From DASSKA01 sp963839365 (lineage in GTDB: Bacteria; Actinomycetota; Actinomycetes; Propionibacteriales; Nocardioidaceae), in contig CAWIUT010000001.1 in the NCBI GenBank assembly GCA_963839365.1, positions 310,001 to 374,000 of the forward strand: a DNA stretch of 64,000 nucleotides. The letters are read 5' to 3'. A program made the position numbers and the translations under genes. Positions 40,706 to 48,134 of this stretch are shown one piece after another; the stretch's first letter is position 1; every line of letters starts with the position of its first letter. The notes beneath the pieces are model-generated. The model saw only the letters and a list, made by a program, of their open reading frames with translations. It was not told where the DNA came from and made no database searches.

Positions 40706-41934
40706 TGAGCACGCAGACCTGGGTGGAAGGGGCCGACGGCTCCCTCCACGACGTGGACAACCTGCCCTACGGCGTGTTCTCGCACGGCGACGAGGGCCCG
40801 CGGGTGGGGGTGCGGATCGGCGACCTGGTGCTGGACCTGGCGCCGGTCGCCGCCAGCGAGATGCTCCCGGTGGCGCACGTGTTCGAGGCCACCGACCTCA
40901 ACCCGTTCATGGCCCTCGGCCGACCGGCCTGGGACTCGGTGCGCCGTTGGGTCACCGGGCTGCTCACCGACGAGACCGAGCGGGCGTTGGTCGAGCCCAA
41001 CCTGGTGCCCGTCGACGAGGTGGCGATGCACCTGCCGATCGCGGTCGCCGACTACGTCGACTTCTACTGCTCGCTGGAGCACGCCAGCAACGTGGGCCGG
41101 ATCTTCCGGCCCGACCAGGAGCCGCTGAAGCCGAACTGGCGCCACCTGCCGGTCGGTTACCACGGCCGGGCCGGCACCGTCGTCGTGTCCGGCACGCCGG
41201 TGCGACGTCCGTGCGGCCAGCGGCTCCCGGCCGGCGCGACGAGCGGTTCCGCGCCCTCGCCGGAGTACGGCGCCTCGCGGCGGCTGGACATCGAGACAGA
41301 GCTCGGTTTCGTGGTGGGTGCGCCCACCCCGCTCGGCACGCGCGTGCCGGTCGACGGCTTCGCCGACCATGTCTTCGGCGTCACCGGGCTCAACGACTGG
41401 TCCGCGCGCGACATCCAGTCGTGGGAGTACGTCCCGCTCGGCCCGTTCCTCGGCAAGTCGTTCGCCACCACGGTCTCGGCCTGGGTGACCCCGCTGGCCG
41501 CGCTGGAGGCGGCCCGGGTGGACCTGCCCGGCCAGGAGCCGGAGACGTTGCCCTACCTGCAGGTCGGGGACGGCGCCGGCTTCGACATCGACTTCGAGGT
41601 GGAGCTCAACGGCGAGGTGGTCGCCCGTCCGCCGTACTCGGCGATGTACTGGTCGCCCGCGCAGATGCTCGCGCACCTGACCGTCAACGGCGCCTCGCTC
41701 CGCACCGGCGACCTCTACGCCAGCGGGACGATCAGCGGCACCGAGCCCGCGCAGCGCGGCTCGTTCCTGGAGCTGTCCTGGGGCGGCACCGAGCCGTTCG
41801 AGGCGGGCGGGCAGAAGCACACCTTCCTCGAGGACGGCGACACCGTCACGCTGCGGGCCACCGCGCCCGGCAGGAACGGCGGCCGGATCGCGCTCGGCGA
41901 GGTGACCGGGACGATCACCCCGGCCCAGCCGTAG
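40705..41934 (+). CDS. fahA: Fumarylacetoacetase
   Basis: 409 residues; cleaves fumarylacetoacetate to fumarate and acetoacetate, the last step of tyrosine/homogentisate degradation. Metal and active-site residues can be placed: Asp in YVDFYCS, His in EHASNVGRIF, Glu pair in IETELGFVVG, Asp in NDWSARDIQSWEYVPLGPFLGKSF (with the active Lys). The length matches the long bacterial/eukaryotic FAH form. Hydroxyphenylpyruvate dioxygenase, an earlier enzyme, lies 10 kb away; homogentisate dioxygenase is not in the window. Confidence 0.96.
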   Translation: MSTQTWVEGADGSLHDVDNLPYGVFSHGDEGPRVGVRIGDLVLDLAPVAASEMLPVAHVFEATDLNPFMALGRPAWDSVRRWVTGLLTDETERALVEPNLVPVDEVAMHLPIAVADYVDFYCSLEHASNVGRIFRPDQEPLKPNWRHLPVGYHGRAGTVVVSGTPVRRPCGQRLPAGATSGSAPSPEYGASRRLDIETELGFVVGAPTPLGTRVPVDGFADHVFGVTGLNDWSARDIQSWEYVPLGPFLGKSFATTVSAWVTPLAALEAARVDLPGQEPETLPYLQVGDGAGFDIDFEVELNGEVVARPPYSAMYWSPAQMLAHLTVNGASLRTGDLYASGTISGTEPAQRGSFLELSWGGTEPFEAGGQKHTFLEDGDTVTLRATAPGRNGGRIALGEVTGTITPAQP

Positions 41935-41957
41935 GGCGACGCCCTTGGCGTCTCGCC
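41935..41957. terminator. Hairpin between convergent genes
   Basis: GACGCC-CTT-GGCGTC with flanking GGC/GCC extension forms a compact hairpin between fahA (+) and the oxygenase gene (-). No T-run. Confidence 0.5.
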
Positions 41958-41964
41958 GAGCAGC

Positions 41965-42852
41965 TCAGCGGTCGAGCAGCAGGGAGCGTCGCCAGGTCGG
42001 CCGCTGTGCGCGGCCGATGAGGCCCTGTTCGTCGAGGAAGCCGGTCACCCGCTCCCCCATCCAGGTCAGCGTGCGACGGTAGTGCGGGTTGGCCAGCGCC
42101 TGCCGGCGGGCCTCCTGCGGGTCGAGCCCCACCGCGGCGTACACCTGCGGGCTGACCAGGCTCCGGGAGACCATCATCGCGGTGTTCGCGATGACCGTGC
42201 GGTGCCAGACCAGCGAGCGCCGGGGCAGGGCAGGGACCATCGTCTCGATCTGCTCGCGGGCGAACGACATGTGCCGGGCCTCCTCGAGCACGTGGATCCG
42301 CGACACCATCCGGATCAGCGGCTGCACCCGCTCGTCCTTCATCAGCTCCCGCTGCCAGCGGTCCAGGATCTCCTCGGCGACCAGGATGGCCGCGTAGCCG
42401 CTGACACCCGAGGCGAGGGTCTTGAAGCCGCGGCCCAGCCTGTGCACGTGCGCCGGCACGCCGTACGACGGGACGCCGAGCCGATCGATCAGCCGGCCGA
42501 ACATCACCGAGTGCCGGCACTCGTCGCCGACCTCGGTCAGCGCGTACTGCGCGCGGGCGCTGCGCGGGTCCTCGTCGTAGACGTCGCGGACCACCATCTG
42601 CATCAGGATCAGCTCGAACCACAGCCCGACGCTGGCGATGGAGGCCACCTCGTGGCGGGACAGCTCGCGGCGCTGCTCCTCGCCGAGGGTGTCCCACAGC
42701 GGGGTGCCGTACAGCGAGAGCCGCTCCGGCTGCATGAACCACAGCCCGTCGGCGAGCGGGGCGTCCCAGTCGAGGTCCACCTCGGGGTCGTAGGACTGCC
42801 GCGCCGAGGACTTCAGCAGCCGGGTCGGGACCGGGTCCGCGGTGAGGGTCAT
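41965..42852 (-). CDS. Diiron oxygenase, AurF-like
   Basis: 295 residues. A ferritin-like four-helix bundle with two ExxH pairs: DECRHSVMFGR (near 117) and LEEARHMSFAREQIE (near 190), plus EL in WFELILMQMV and AEEILDRW. AurF oxidises aminobenzoate to nitro compounds; actinobacterial relatives have unknown substrates. A GGAGGAACG site sets the start. It is divergent from a TetR regulator, which probably controls it. Confidence 0.85.
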   Translation of the reverse strand: MTLTADPVPTRLLKSSARQSYDPEVDLDWDAPLADGLWFMQPERLSLYGTPLWDTLGEEQRRELSRHEVASIASVGLWFELILMQMVVRDVYDEDPRSARAQYALTEVGDECRHSVMFGRLIDRLGVPSYGVPAHVHRLGRGFKTLASGVSGYAAILVAEEILDRWQRELMKDERVQPLIRMVSRIHVLEEARHMSFAREQIETMVPALPRRSLVWHRTVIANTAMMVSRSLVSPQVYAAVGLDPQEARRQALANPHYRRTLTWMGERVTGFLDEQGLIGRAQRPTWRRSLLLDR

Positions 42853-42906
42853 CGTTCCTCCATTACCTGTTACCTGTGGTAGCGCTTATCTGCTAGATTG
42901 ACTCAC
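42853..42906. promoter_or_regulatory. Divergent oxygenase/TetR promoter region
   Basis: 54 bp between two divergent starts. TAGATT (42894-42899) lies 7 nt before the ATG of the TetR gene. The core AGCGCT is a 6-bp palindrome and TTACCTG is repeated as a near copy. This is the likely TetR operator zone. Confidence 0.4.
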
Positions 42907-43602
42907 ATGTCCCCCCACGTCAAGGGCCACCCCGGCGACGGCCGGAGCACCCGCTGGAGCGCGCACCGGCAGACCCGGCGCGCCGAGCTGGTCGAAGCGG
43001 CGGTGGTCGCGACCGACCGCTACGGACGGGAGGCCGGCATCGCCGAGATCGCCGCCACCGCCGGGGTGAGCAAGCCGGTGCTCTACCGCTACTTCGCCGA
43101 CAAGGACGACCTGCACGCGGCGGTCGGCACCTGGGGCGCGGACCTGGTGCTGGAGCGGCTGCTGCCCACCCTGTCCGCAGACCTGCCGCTGCAGGAGCGG
43201 GTGCGGACGGGCGTGGACGCCTACCTGGCCACCATCGAGGAGCACCCGAACGTGTTCCTGCTGCTGGTGCAGCACCGGGTCAAGGGCGGCACGGACCCGC
43301 TCGCCGATGGCAAGGCCGCGATCGCCGCGGCGATCGCCCGGGTGATGGGCGACGTGCTCCGCGACCTGGACCTCGACGCCGGCGGCGCGGTGCCCTGGGC
43401 TCACGGCGTCGTGGGCCTGGGGCTGTCCATCGGCGAGTGGTGGCTGTCCACCCGCACGATGACGCGCGCGGCGGTGAGCGCCTACCTCACCGCATTCTTG
43501 TGGAACGCGCTGGCCGGGATCTCCGGAAGCTACGGCGTGCCACTCGGCGCCGACCAGCCGCTGCGACTGCTGCCCAACCCGGACCAGGAGGCCGGATCAT
43601 GA
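42907..43602 (+). CDS. TetR-family regulator
   Basis: 231 residues. Helix-turn-helix: GIAEIAATAGVSKPVLYRYFADKDDLHAAV (about 42-72). The C-terminal ligand-binding domain (DAYLATIEEHPNVFLLLVQHRV …WWLSTRTMTRAAVSAYLTAFLW) is the TetR_C type seen with lipid-related operons. It is divergent from the AurF-like gene, and its stop overlaps the DUF4873 gene (ATGA). Probably represses both sides; ligand unknown. Confidence 0.9.
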   Translation: MSPHVKGHPGDGRSTRWSAHRQTRRAELVEAAVVATDRYGREAGIAEIAATAGVSKPVLYRYFADKDDLHAAVGTWGADLVLERLLPTLSADLPLQERVRTGVDAYLATIEEHPNVFLLLVQHRVKGGTDPLADGKAAIAAAIARVMGDVLRDLDLDAGGAVPWAHGVVGLGLSIGEWWLSTRTMTRAAVSAYLTAFLWNALAGISGSYGVPLGADQPLRLLPNPDQEAGS

Positions 43603-43904
43603 GCACTGCCCCCACACCTGCCGAGCAGCCCGAGCCCGGGTACGACGGACCGGCCAGGTTGGTCTGCGACGGCCGCGAGGTCGCGGTGTCGGTGACCCTA
43701 CGCGGGGTGTTCCAGCCCATCGACGGGAAGTACCACTGGCACGGGCGGGTCGCCGCAGACGAGTCGGTGGCCGCAGTGGCACGCTCCGGCTCCTCCGTCG
43801 TACTGCGGACCCCGGAGGGCGAGGCGCCGGCCCGGCTCTCCGACGAGGACCCCTGGGGTCGGTTCCGCGTGTCCGGCACGGGACGGCCGCCATTCCAGGT
43901 CTGA
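43599..43904 (+). CDS. DUF4873 protein
   Basis: 101 residues. The block YDGPARLVCDGREVAVSVTLRGVFQPIDGKYHWHGRV defines the family, a small beta-rich domain often found beside monooxygenases. Function unknown; coupling to the TetR gene and divergence from an AurF-like oxygenase suggest a shared aromatic-metabolism role. Confidence 0.85.
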   Translation: MSTAPTPAEQPEPGYDGPARLVCDGREVAVSVTLRGVFQPIDGKYHWHGRVAADESVAAVARSGSSVVLRTPEGEAPARLSDEDPWGRFRVSGTGRPPFQV

Positions 43905-43924
43905 CAGCACTTGTACAAGCGCTG
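43905..43924. promoter_or_regulatory. MarR operator palindrome
   Basis: CAGCACTTGTACAAGCGCTG is a 20-nt dyad around CTTGTACAAG with one mismatch. It lies in the -35/-10 gap of the MarR gene, 13 bp before its GTG, so the encoded MarR could repress itself here. Confidence 0.6.
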
Positions 43925-43925
43925 T

Positions 43926-43931
43926 TATGAT
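43926..43931 (+). promoter_or_regulatory. -10 element for a leaderless MarR transcript
   Basis: TATGAT lies 6 nt before the GTG at 43938, with a CTGACA -35-like hexamer 19 nt upstream. The palindrome sits between the two. Confidence 0.5.
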
Positions 43932-43937
43932 TTGTCG

Positions 43938-44453
43938 GTGCCCGAGCCACCCGACCTTCCGGACCCGACCGCACCCCCGGACCCCACCGAGCAGAGTCGC
44001 TGGCGGCCGCTGCGGCTGCTCCTGGAGGCCATGGACCGCGACATCGCCCGGCTGTACGACGAGCGGGGGGTGGCCGGCCTTCGCCCCCGGTTCGCGATGC
44101 CACTGGTCCGGCTGGCCCGCCAGGGCCCGATGACGATCCGCCGGCTGGCCGAGTCCGTGGACGTGACCCACTCGGCGATGAGCCAGACCGTGGCCGCGAT
44201 GCGCCACGAAGCGCTGGTGCGCAGCGTGGCCGGGCGCGGCGACGCCCGCACCCGCCAGGTGGCGCTGACCCGCAAGGGCCGGGCGCTGGTGCCGCTCATG
44301 GAGGCGGAGTGGCGGGCCACCGAGGCAGCGCTGGCGGAGCTCGAGGAGGAGGTCCCCTACGCACTCAGCCAGGTGGTGCGCGACCTCGAGGAGGCGCTCG
44401 GCCGGCGCTCCTTCCACGACCGGATCGCCGCGATGCTCGAGCCCGAGCAGTGA
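43938..44453 (+). CDS. MarR-family transcriptional regulator
   Basis: 171 residues. The wing-helix unit is LVRLARQGPMTIRRLAESVDVTHSAMSQTVAAMRHEALVRSVAGRGDARTRQVALT (about 55-110). An N-terminal Pro/Asp-rich leader precedes the dimer helix. No adjacent enzyme or pump on the same strand, so the target beyond itself is unknown. The GTG start is supported by the promoter spacing. Confidence 0.88.
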   Translation: MPEPPDLPDPTAPPDPTEQSRWRPLRLLLEAMDRDIARLYDERGVAGLRPRFAMPLVRLARQGPMTIRRLAESVDVTHSAMSQTVAAMRHEALVRSVAGRGDARTRQVALTRKGRALVPLMEAEWRATEAALAELEEEVPYALSQVVRDLEEALGRRSFHDRIAAMLEPEQ

Positions 44454-44798
44454 AGCCCCGGCACGGGCTAGTCGACCTCCGGCCGCTGCGGAGCAGGCGC
44501 ACCCGCATCGTGCCGCAGGGCACCTGGGGCTGACCGCCACCGAGGCGGCCCAAGCGGGTCACCCAACGGCGCCCGTCTGCCGGCGCCACGCTGGCTCGGG
44601 CGGCGAAGGACGACCTCTCATCGCCGCACGCCTCGCGTGATCAGCAGGCCGGTGCTGAAGCGCGATCGCTTCACCCAGGGGCGACACACAATCCGCGTTG
44701 CCGATCCAGGTGCCGCCTCAATTCCACCCGGCGCGCCGCCGTCTTCAAGCAACCGGAGGCACCGAGTTGTCTGATCGGAGCAGACGCCGTCGATCGGT
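44454..44798. other. Intergenic region without a recognisable gene
   Basis: A weak AGCCC/GGGCT hairpin (44454-44469) follows the MarR stop. The rest of the 345 bp has no plausible ribosome site plus open frame, no RNA gene by eye and no repeats. It lies between the ends of the MarR gene (+) and the HNH gene (-), so no promoter is needed here. Confidence 0.6.
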
Positions 44799-46193
44799 TT
44801 ACGTTCGTCGGTGGAATCGGGTCTTGCCGGTGGGGAGGTACTCGACCCGGTAGTGGGGGTCGTGGGCGCGGTGGTGGTGCCAGGGGCACAGCAGGGTGCC
44901 GTTGGCCACGTCGGTGGGCCCGCCGTCGGACCATCGTTTCTTGTGGTGGGCCTCGCAGGCCGCGGGCGGGCGGGGGCAGCCCTCGGCGGTGCAGCCGTTG
45001 TCCCGCAGCCCGAGCGCGATCCGCTGCTTGTCGCTGAACAACCGCACCTTCTGGCCCAGGTCCAGCACCTGGGACTGCGAGCCGAGCACCGCTGGGATCA
45101 CCCCGGCCTCGCACGCCAGCCGGCGGGCCAGCGCGGCCGAGACCTGCGACCCGGTGTCGAGCAGGCACACCCCGTCCAGCTCCCCGAGCAGCTGCTCGAG
45201 GGTCATGATGACCACCACGGTCGCGTTGACCCCGCCGGCCTTGGGCAGCCGGTCCAGCGGGTAGCCCTCGATCAGCTCCACGAACGCCCGTCCCAGCGTC
45301 TCCGGCCGCGACACCCACTCCCGCTCCGCCTGATCACCCTCTCCGGGCTCGGCGGATCCGGAGCTGGCGTGGTCGGGGTGGTCCGTGTGGGGGTGTTGCC
45401 AGCCATCGGCGCCCAGCGGGTGCCGGTCCGGGTGCATCACCCGGGTCTTGGCGCGGGTGTGCCGGGGCGCGGCCAACGCGTCCAGCATCTTGTGCAGCAT
45501 CTGCCCAGCCAGCGCCGGGATCTTGAACCTCCCGCTGGTGGTGCCATCGCCGTTGTCGAACAGGCTCAAGAACACCTTGCGGGCCGCCTCCCGCTCCTGC
45601 CGGGCCAGCTTCTCCCCCCACCGCCGCTCGGCCTCCTCCGGGTCCAGCACCTCCAGCAGGTGCCGGCCCAGCGCCGCCAGCGCCTGCGCGTCGAACTCAC
45701 TGGCCAGCTCCAGCAGATGCGCCTCCCCGCGCCGCCGATCCTCCCCGGACACGCTCGAGGGCAGGTCGGCGACCGCCTTGACGATCACCCGGGCCTGCTC
45801 GACCAGCACCCGCCCCGCGGACAGCGCGGCCCGGGTCGCGGTGAACTCACCGTCCAGCGCCTGCGCGAACCGGACGTCGGCGAACGCCCCGGACCGGCGC
45901 TGCCTGGTGTGGTGCGCCAACCACGCCCCGGTCGACGGAGAGGCATCGGCCTTGCCGACATCGCGCTCCTCCGCGGTCGCCACCATCCGCAGCCGCAGCT
46001 CGCCGATTCGGGCCTCCAGCCGGGTCAGCTCCAGCGTGGTCGCCGCGACCTCCTCATCCGACATCGACAACACCGACATCCCATCGACCCGGTCGGCAGC
46101 CTCGTGCATCGCCGCGGTGAACCGCACCCACACATGCGCCGGACCGCCACCCCGCGGCGGGCTGCCGGGAGGTTCGGTCTCGGTCGAGGTCAT
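44799..46193 (-). CDS. DUF222 / HNH endonuclease (13E12 repeat family)
   Basis: 464 residues. DUF222 covers most of the protein (residues ~30-330); the C-terminus holds an HNH nuclease: C(TAEG)C near 384, EAHHKKRW and LLCPWHHHRAHD (zinc and catalytic His). The family is multicopy and variable in actinobacteria, and in M. tuberculosis several copies are under LexA control. Function may be mobility or DNA-damage related; not established. The upstream region has an SOS-like half-site. Confidence 0.93.
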   Translation of the reverse strand: MTSTETEPPGSPPRGGGPAHVWVRFTAAMHEAADRVDGMSVLSMSDEEVAATTLELTRLEARIGELRLRMVATAEERDVGKADASPSTGAWLAHHTRQRRSGAFADVRFAQALDGEFTATRAALSAGRVLVEQARVIVKAVADLPSSVSGEDRRRGEAHLLELASEFDAQALAALGRHLLEVLDPEEAERRWGEKLARQEREAARKVFLSLFDNGDGTTSGRFKIPALAGQMLHKMLDALAAPRHTRAKTRVMHPDRHPLGADGWQHPHTDHPDHASSGSAEPGEGDQAEREWVSRPETLGRAFVELIEGYPLDRLPKAGGVNATVVVIMTLEQLLGELDGVCLLDTGSQVSAALARRLACEAGVIPAVLGSQSQVLDLGQKVRLFSDKQRIALGLRDNGCTAEGCPRPPAACEAHHKKRWSDGGPTDVANGTLLCPWHHHRAHDPHYRVEYLPTGKTRFHRRT

Positions 46194-46235
46194 GCCCGCA
46201 ATTTACCCATCACCGTGGACATTTACCGGATCTAT

Positions 46236-46257
46236 GTTCGATAGACGTAGCTCGAAC
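46236..46257. promoter_or_regulatory. GTTCGA…TCGAAC inverted repeat upstream of the HNH gene
   Basis: Perfect 6-bp arms with a 10-nt spacer. On the minus strand TCGAACATA resembles one half of the actinobacterial SOS box (TCGAAC-N4-GTTCGA), though the spacing is wrong for a classical site. Confidence 0.35.
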
Positions 46258-46327
46258 CAGCCACACCGAAAAGTAAGGAAAATGGACCTCGAGCGTGGCT
46301 CACCCACGCCCCCACCGATGGATTTAC

Positions 46328-46340
46328 ATAGGTCACCTAT
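46328..46340. promoter_or_regulatory. MarR operator upstream of the MarR–MFS pair
   Basis: ATAGGT-C-ACCTAT is a perfect 13-nt palindrome ending 13 bp before the MarR start, in an AT-richer stretch. Typical placement for autoregulation. Confidence 0.55.
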
Positions 46341-46353
46341 CTATTCTGGAGCG

Positions 46354-46812
46354 ATGCCGGAGACCCAGACCGAACGTGACGTCGAACAGCTGGCGGGCGC
46401 GCTGGTGACCTACTCGGCCCGCCTGGTCCGCGCGGTCAGCCGCCAGACCTCCCAGGAGGTGCCGGCCGCGACGCTTCGCCTGCTCTCCCAGCTCGAGGAG
46501 CTCGGTCCGATCGGCGTCAGCCAGCTCGCGGTCGCCGACCGTTGCTCGCAGCCGACCATGTCCGCGGCGGTCAAGCACCTGACCGACAAGGGCTGGGCGG
46601 CCAAGAAGTCCAACCCCGACGACGCCCGCTCCTGCCTGGTCACCCTGACCCCGCAGGGGCTCGCGGTGCTGAACGCGGCCCGCCGCCGGAACGCCGCCGT
46701 GGTCGCCGACCGGCTCGCCGCCGACCCCCGGCACAGCGAGGCCGACCTCGCGTCGGCCGTCACCTTGATCCAGCACCTTCTCGACAACACCCCCAGCGAA
46801 GGAAACCAGTGA
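46354..46812 (+). CDS. MarR-family regulator (drug-efflux type)
   Basis: 152 residues. The winged helix reads LGPIGVSQLAVADRCSQPTMSAAVKHLTDKGWAAKKSNPDDARSCLVTLTPQG, close to MarR/EmrR proteins that sense small toxic molecules. It overlaps the MFS exporter by 4 nt (GTGA), so repressor and pump are co-translated. The palindrome upstream is the likely operator. Confidence 0.9.
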   Translation: MPETQTERDVEQLAGALVTYSARLVRAVSRQTSQEVPAATLRLLSQLEELGPIGVSQLAVADRCSQPTMSAAVKHLTDKGWAAKKSNPDDARSCLVTLTPQGLAVLNAARRRNAAVVADRLAADPRHSEADLASAVTLIQHLLDNTPSEGNQ

Positions 46813-48032
46813 CCAAAGCGTCGTTCCTCAAGCAACCTCGTGCCGTCTGGGCGGTCGCGTTCGCCTGCGTGATCGCGTTCATGGGCATCGGCCTGGTGGA
46901 CCCGATCCTCAAGCCGATCGCCGACCAGCTGCACGCCACCCCGAGCCAGGTCAGCCTGCTGTTCACCAGCTACATGGCAGTCATGGGCGTGGCGATGCTG
47001 ATCACCGGCGTGGTGTCGACCCGCATCGGCGCCAAGCGCACCTTGCTCGCCGGACTGGCGCTGATCATCGTGTTCGCCGCGGCCGCCGGCTCCTCCCCCA
47101 CAGTGAGCATGATCGTCGGCTTCCGGGCCGGCTGGGGACTGGGCAACGCACTGTTCATCGCCACCGCCTTGGCGACCATCGTGTCAGCCGCGGCCGGATC
47201 CACCGCCCAGGCGATCATCTTGTACGAAGCTGCACTGGGCATCGGGATCGCGGCCGGCCCGATCGTTGGCGGTCAGCTGGGCGCGATCACCTGGCGGGCG
47301 CCGTTCTACGGCGTCGCCGTCCTGATGCTGATCGCCCTGGTGGCAACCACGTTCCTGCTGCCGAGGACCCCCGTCGGCACCCGCAAGACGTCATTGGCCG
47401 ACCCGTTCAGGGCACTGCGCTACCCCGGCCTGCTCACCATCGCCATCACCGCGCTGTTCTACAACATGGGCTTCTTCACCCTGCTGGCCTTCGCACCTTT
47501 CCCGCTGGACATGGGCGCCAGCCAGGTCGGCTGGGTCTTCTTCGGGTGGGGCGTGCTGCTGGCCTTCACTTCCGTGATCGCAGCGCCGTGGCTGGAGAGC
47601 CGCTTCGGCGCGGTGCCCACCGTGATCACGTCGCTGGCGCTGTTCGCCGCGGACATGGCCGTGATGGCCCTGCTCACCGACTCCAAGACGGCACTCGTCA
47701 TCGGCATCATCGCCGCGGGCGCCTTCCTCGGCATCAACAACACCCTGATCACCCAGGCGGTCATGGGCGCCGCTCCGGTGGAGCGACCGGTCGCCTCCGC
47801 GGCGTACTCCTTCGTGCGGTTCTCCGGCGGCGCGGTCGCGCCGTGGCTGGCCGGCAAGCTCGGCGAGGACGTCAACGTGCACGCGCCGTTCTGGATGGGC
47901 GCGGCCGCGGTGTTCGTCGGCGTGGCGGTGCTCTTCGCCGGCAAGCGGGCCGTGGAACGCGGCGCCGGCGCCATTCCGGCAGCACACAGCCACGAGGAAG
48001 CCGCGCTGGTCAGCGCCGCCGACCTGGACTAA
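46809..48032 (+). CDS. MFS multidrug/efflux transporter
   Basis: 407 residues, 12 predicted helices. Motif A-like GVVSTRIGAKRTLLAGL follows TM2, and TALATIVSAAAGSTAQAIILYEAALGIGIAAGPIVGGQLGAITWRAPF is typical of DHA1 drug exporters (motif C). Ejects hydrophobic compounds using protons; substrate unknown. Coupled to the MarR repressor. Confidence 0.92.
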   Translation: MTKASFLKQPRAVWAVAFACVIAFMGIGLVDPILKPIADQLHATPSQVSLLFTSYMAVMGVAMLITGVVSTRIGAKRTLLAGLALIIVFAAAAGSSPTVSMIVGFRAGWGLGNALFIATALATIVSAAAGSTAQAIILYEAALGIGIAAGPIVGGQLGAITWRAPFYGVAVLMLIALVATTFLLPRTPVGTRKTSLADPFRALRYPGLLTIAITALFYNMGFFTLLAFAPFPLDMGASQVGWVFFGWGVLLAFTSVIAAPWLESRFGAVPTVITSLALFAADMAVMALLTDSKTALVIGIIAAGAFLGINNTLITQAVMGAAPVERPVASAAYSFVRFSGGAVAPWLAGKLGEDVNVHAPFWMGAAAVFVGVAVLFAGKRAVERGAGAIPAAHSHEEAALVSAADLD

Positions 48033-48042
48033 CGCCAAGACT

Positions 48043-48060
48043 GGGGACAACTCTGTCCCC
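48043..48060. promoter_or_regulatory. GGGGAC/GTCCCC dyad
   Basis: GGGGAC-AACTCT-GTCCCC is a perfect 6-bp inverted repeat between the MFS gene and the peptidase. A TTGACA -35-like box (48063-48068) follows directly, and TACATA lies 15 nt further on. It may end the MFS transcript or act as an operator for the peptidase promoter. Confidence 0.45.
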
Positions 48061-48134
48061 TATTGACACTACAGACATCGAGATACATAGTCAGGCTCCT
48101 CGGAGACAACTGCAGAGGCCAAGGAGGCCCGACT

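Noticed and set aside
44454..44798. Missed small gene between MarR and HNH genes
   Set aside because: No ribosome site with a convincing frame; composition and short frames look random.
44799..46193. HNH gene as part of a restriction system or phage
   Set aside because: No methyltransferase, phage or transposase genes nearby; DUF222 copies are ordinary chromosomal genes in actinobacteria.
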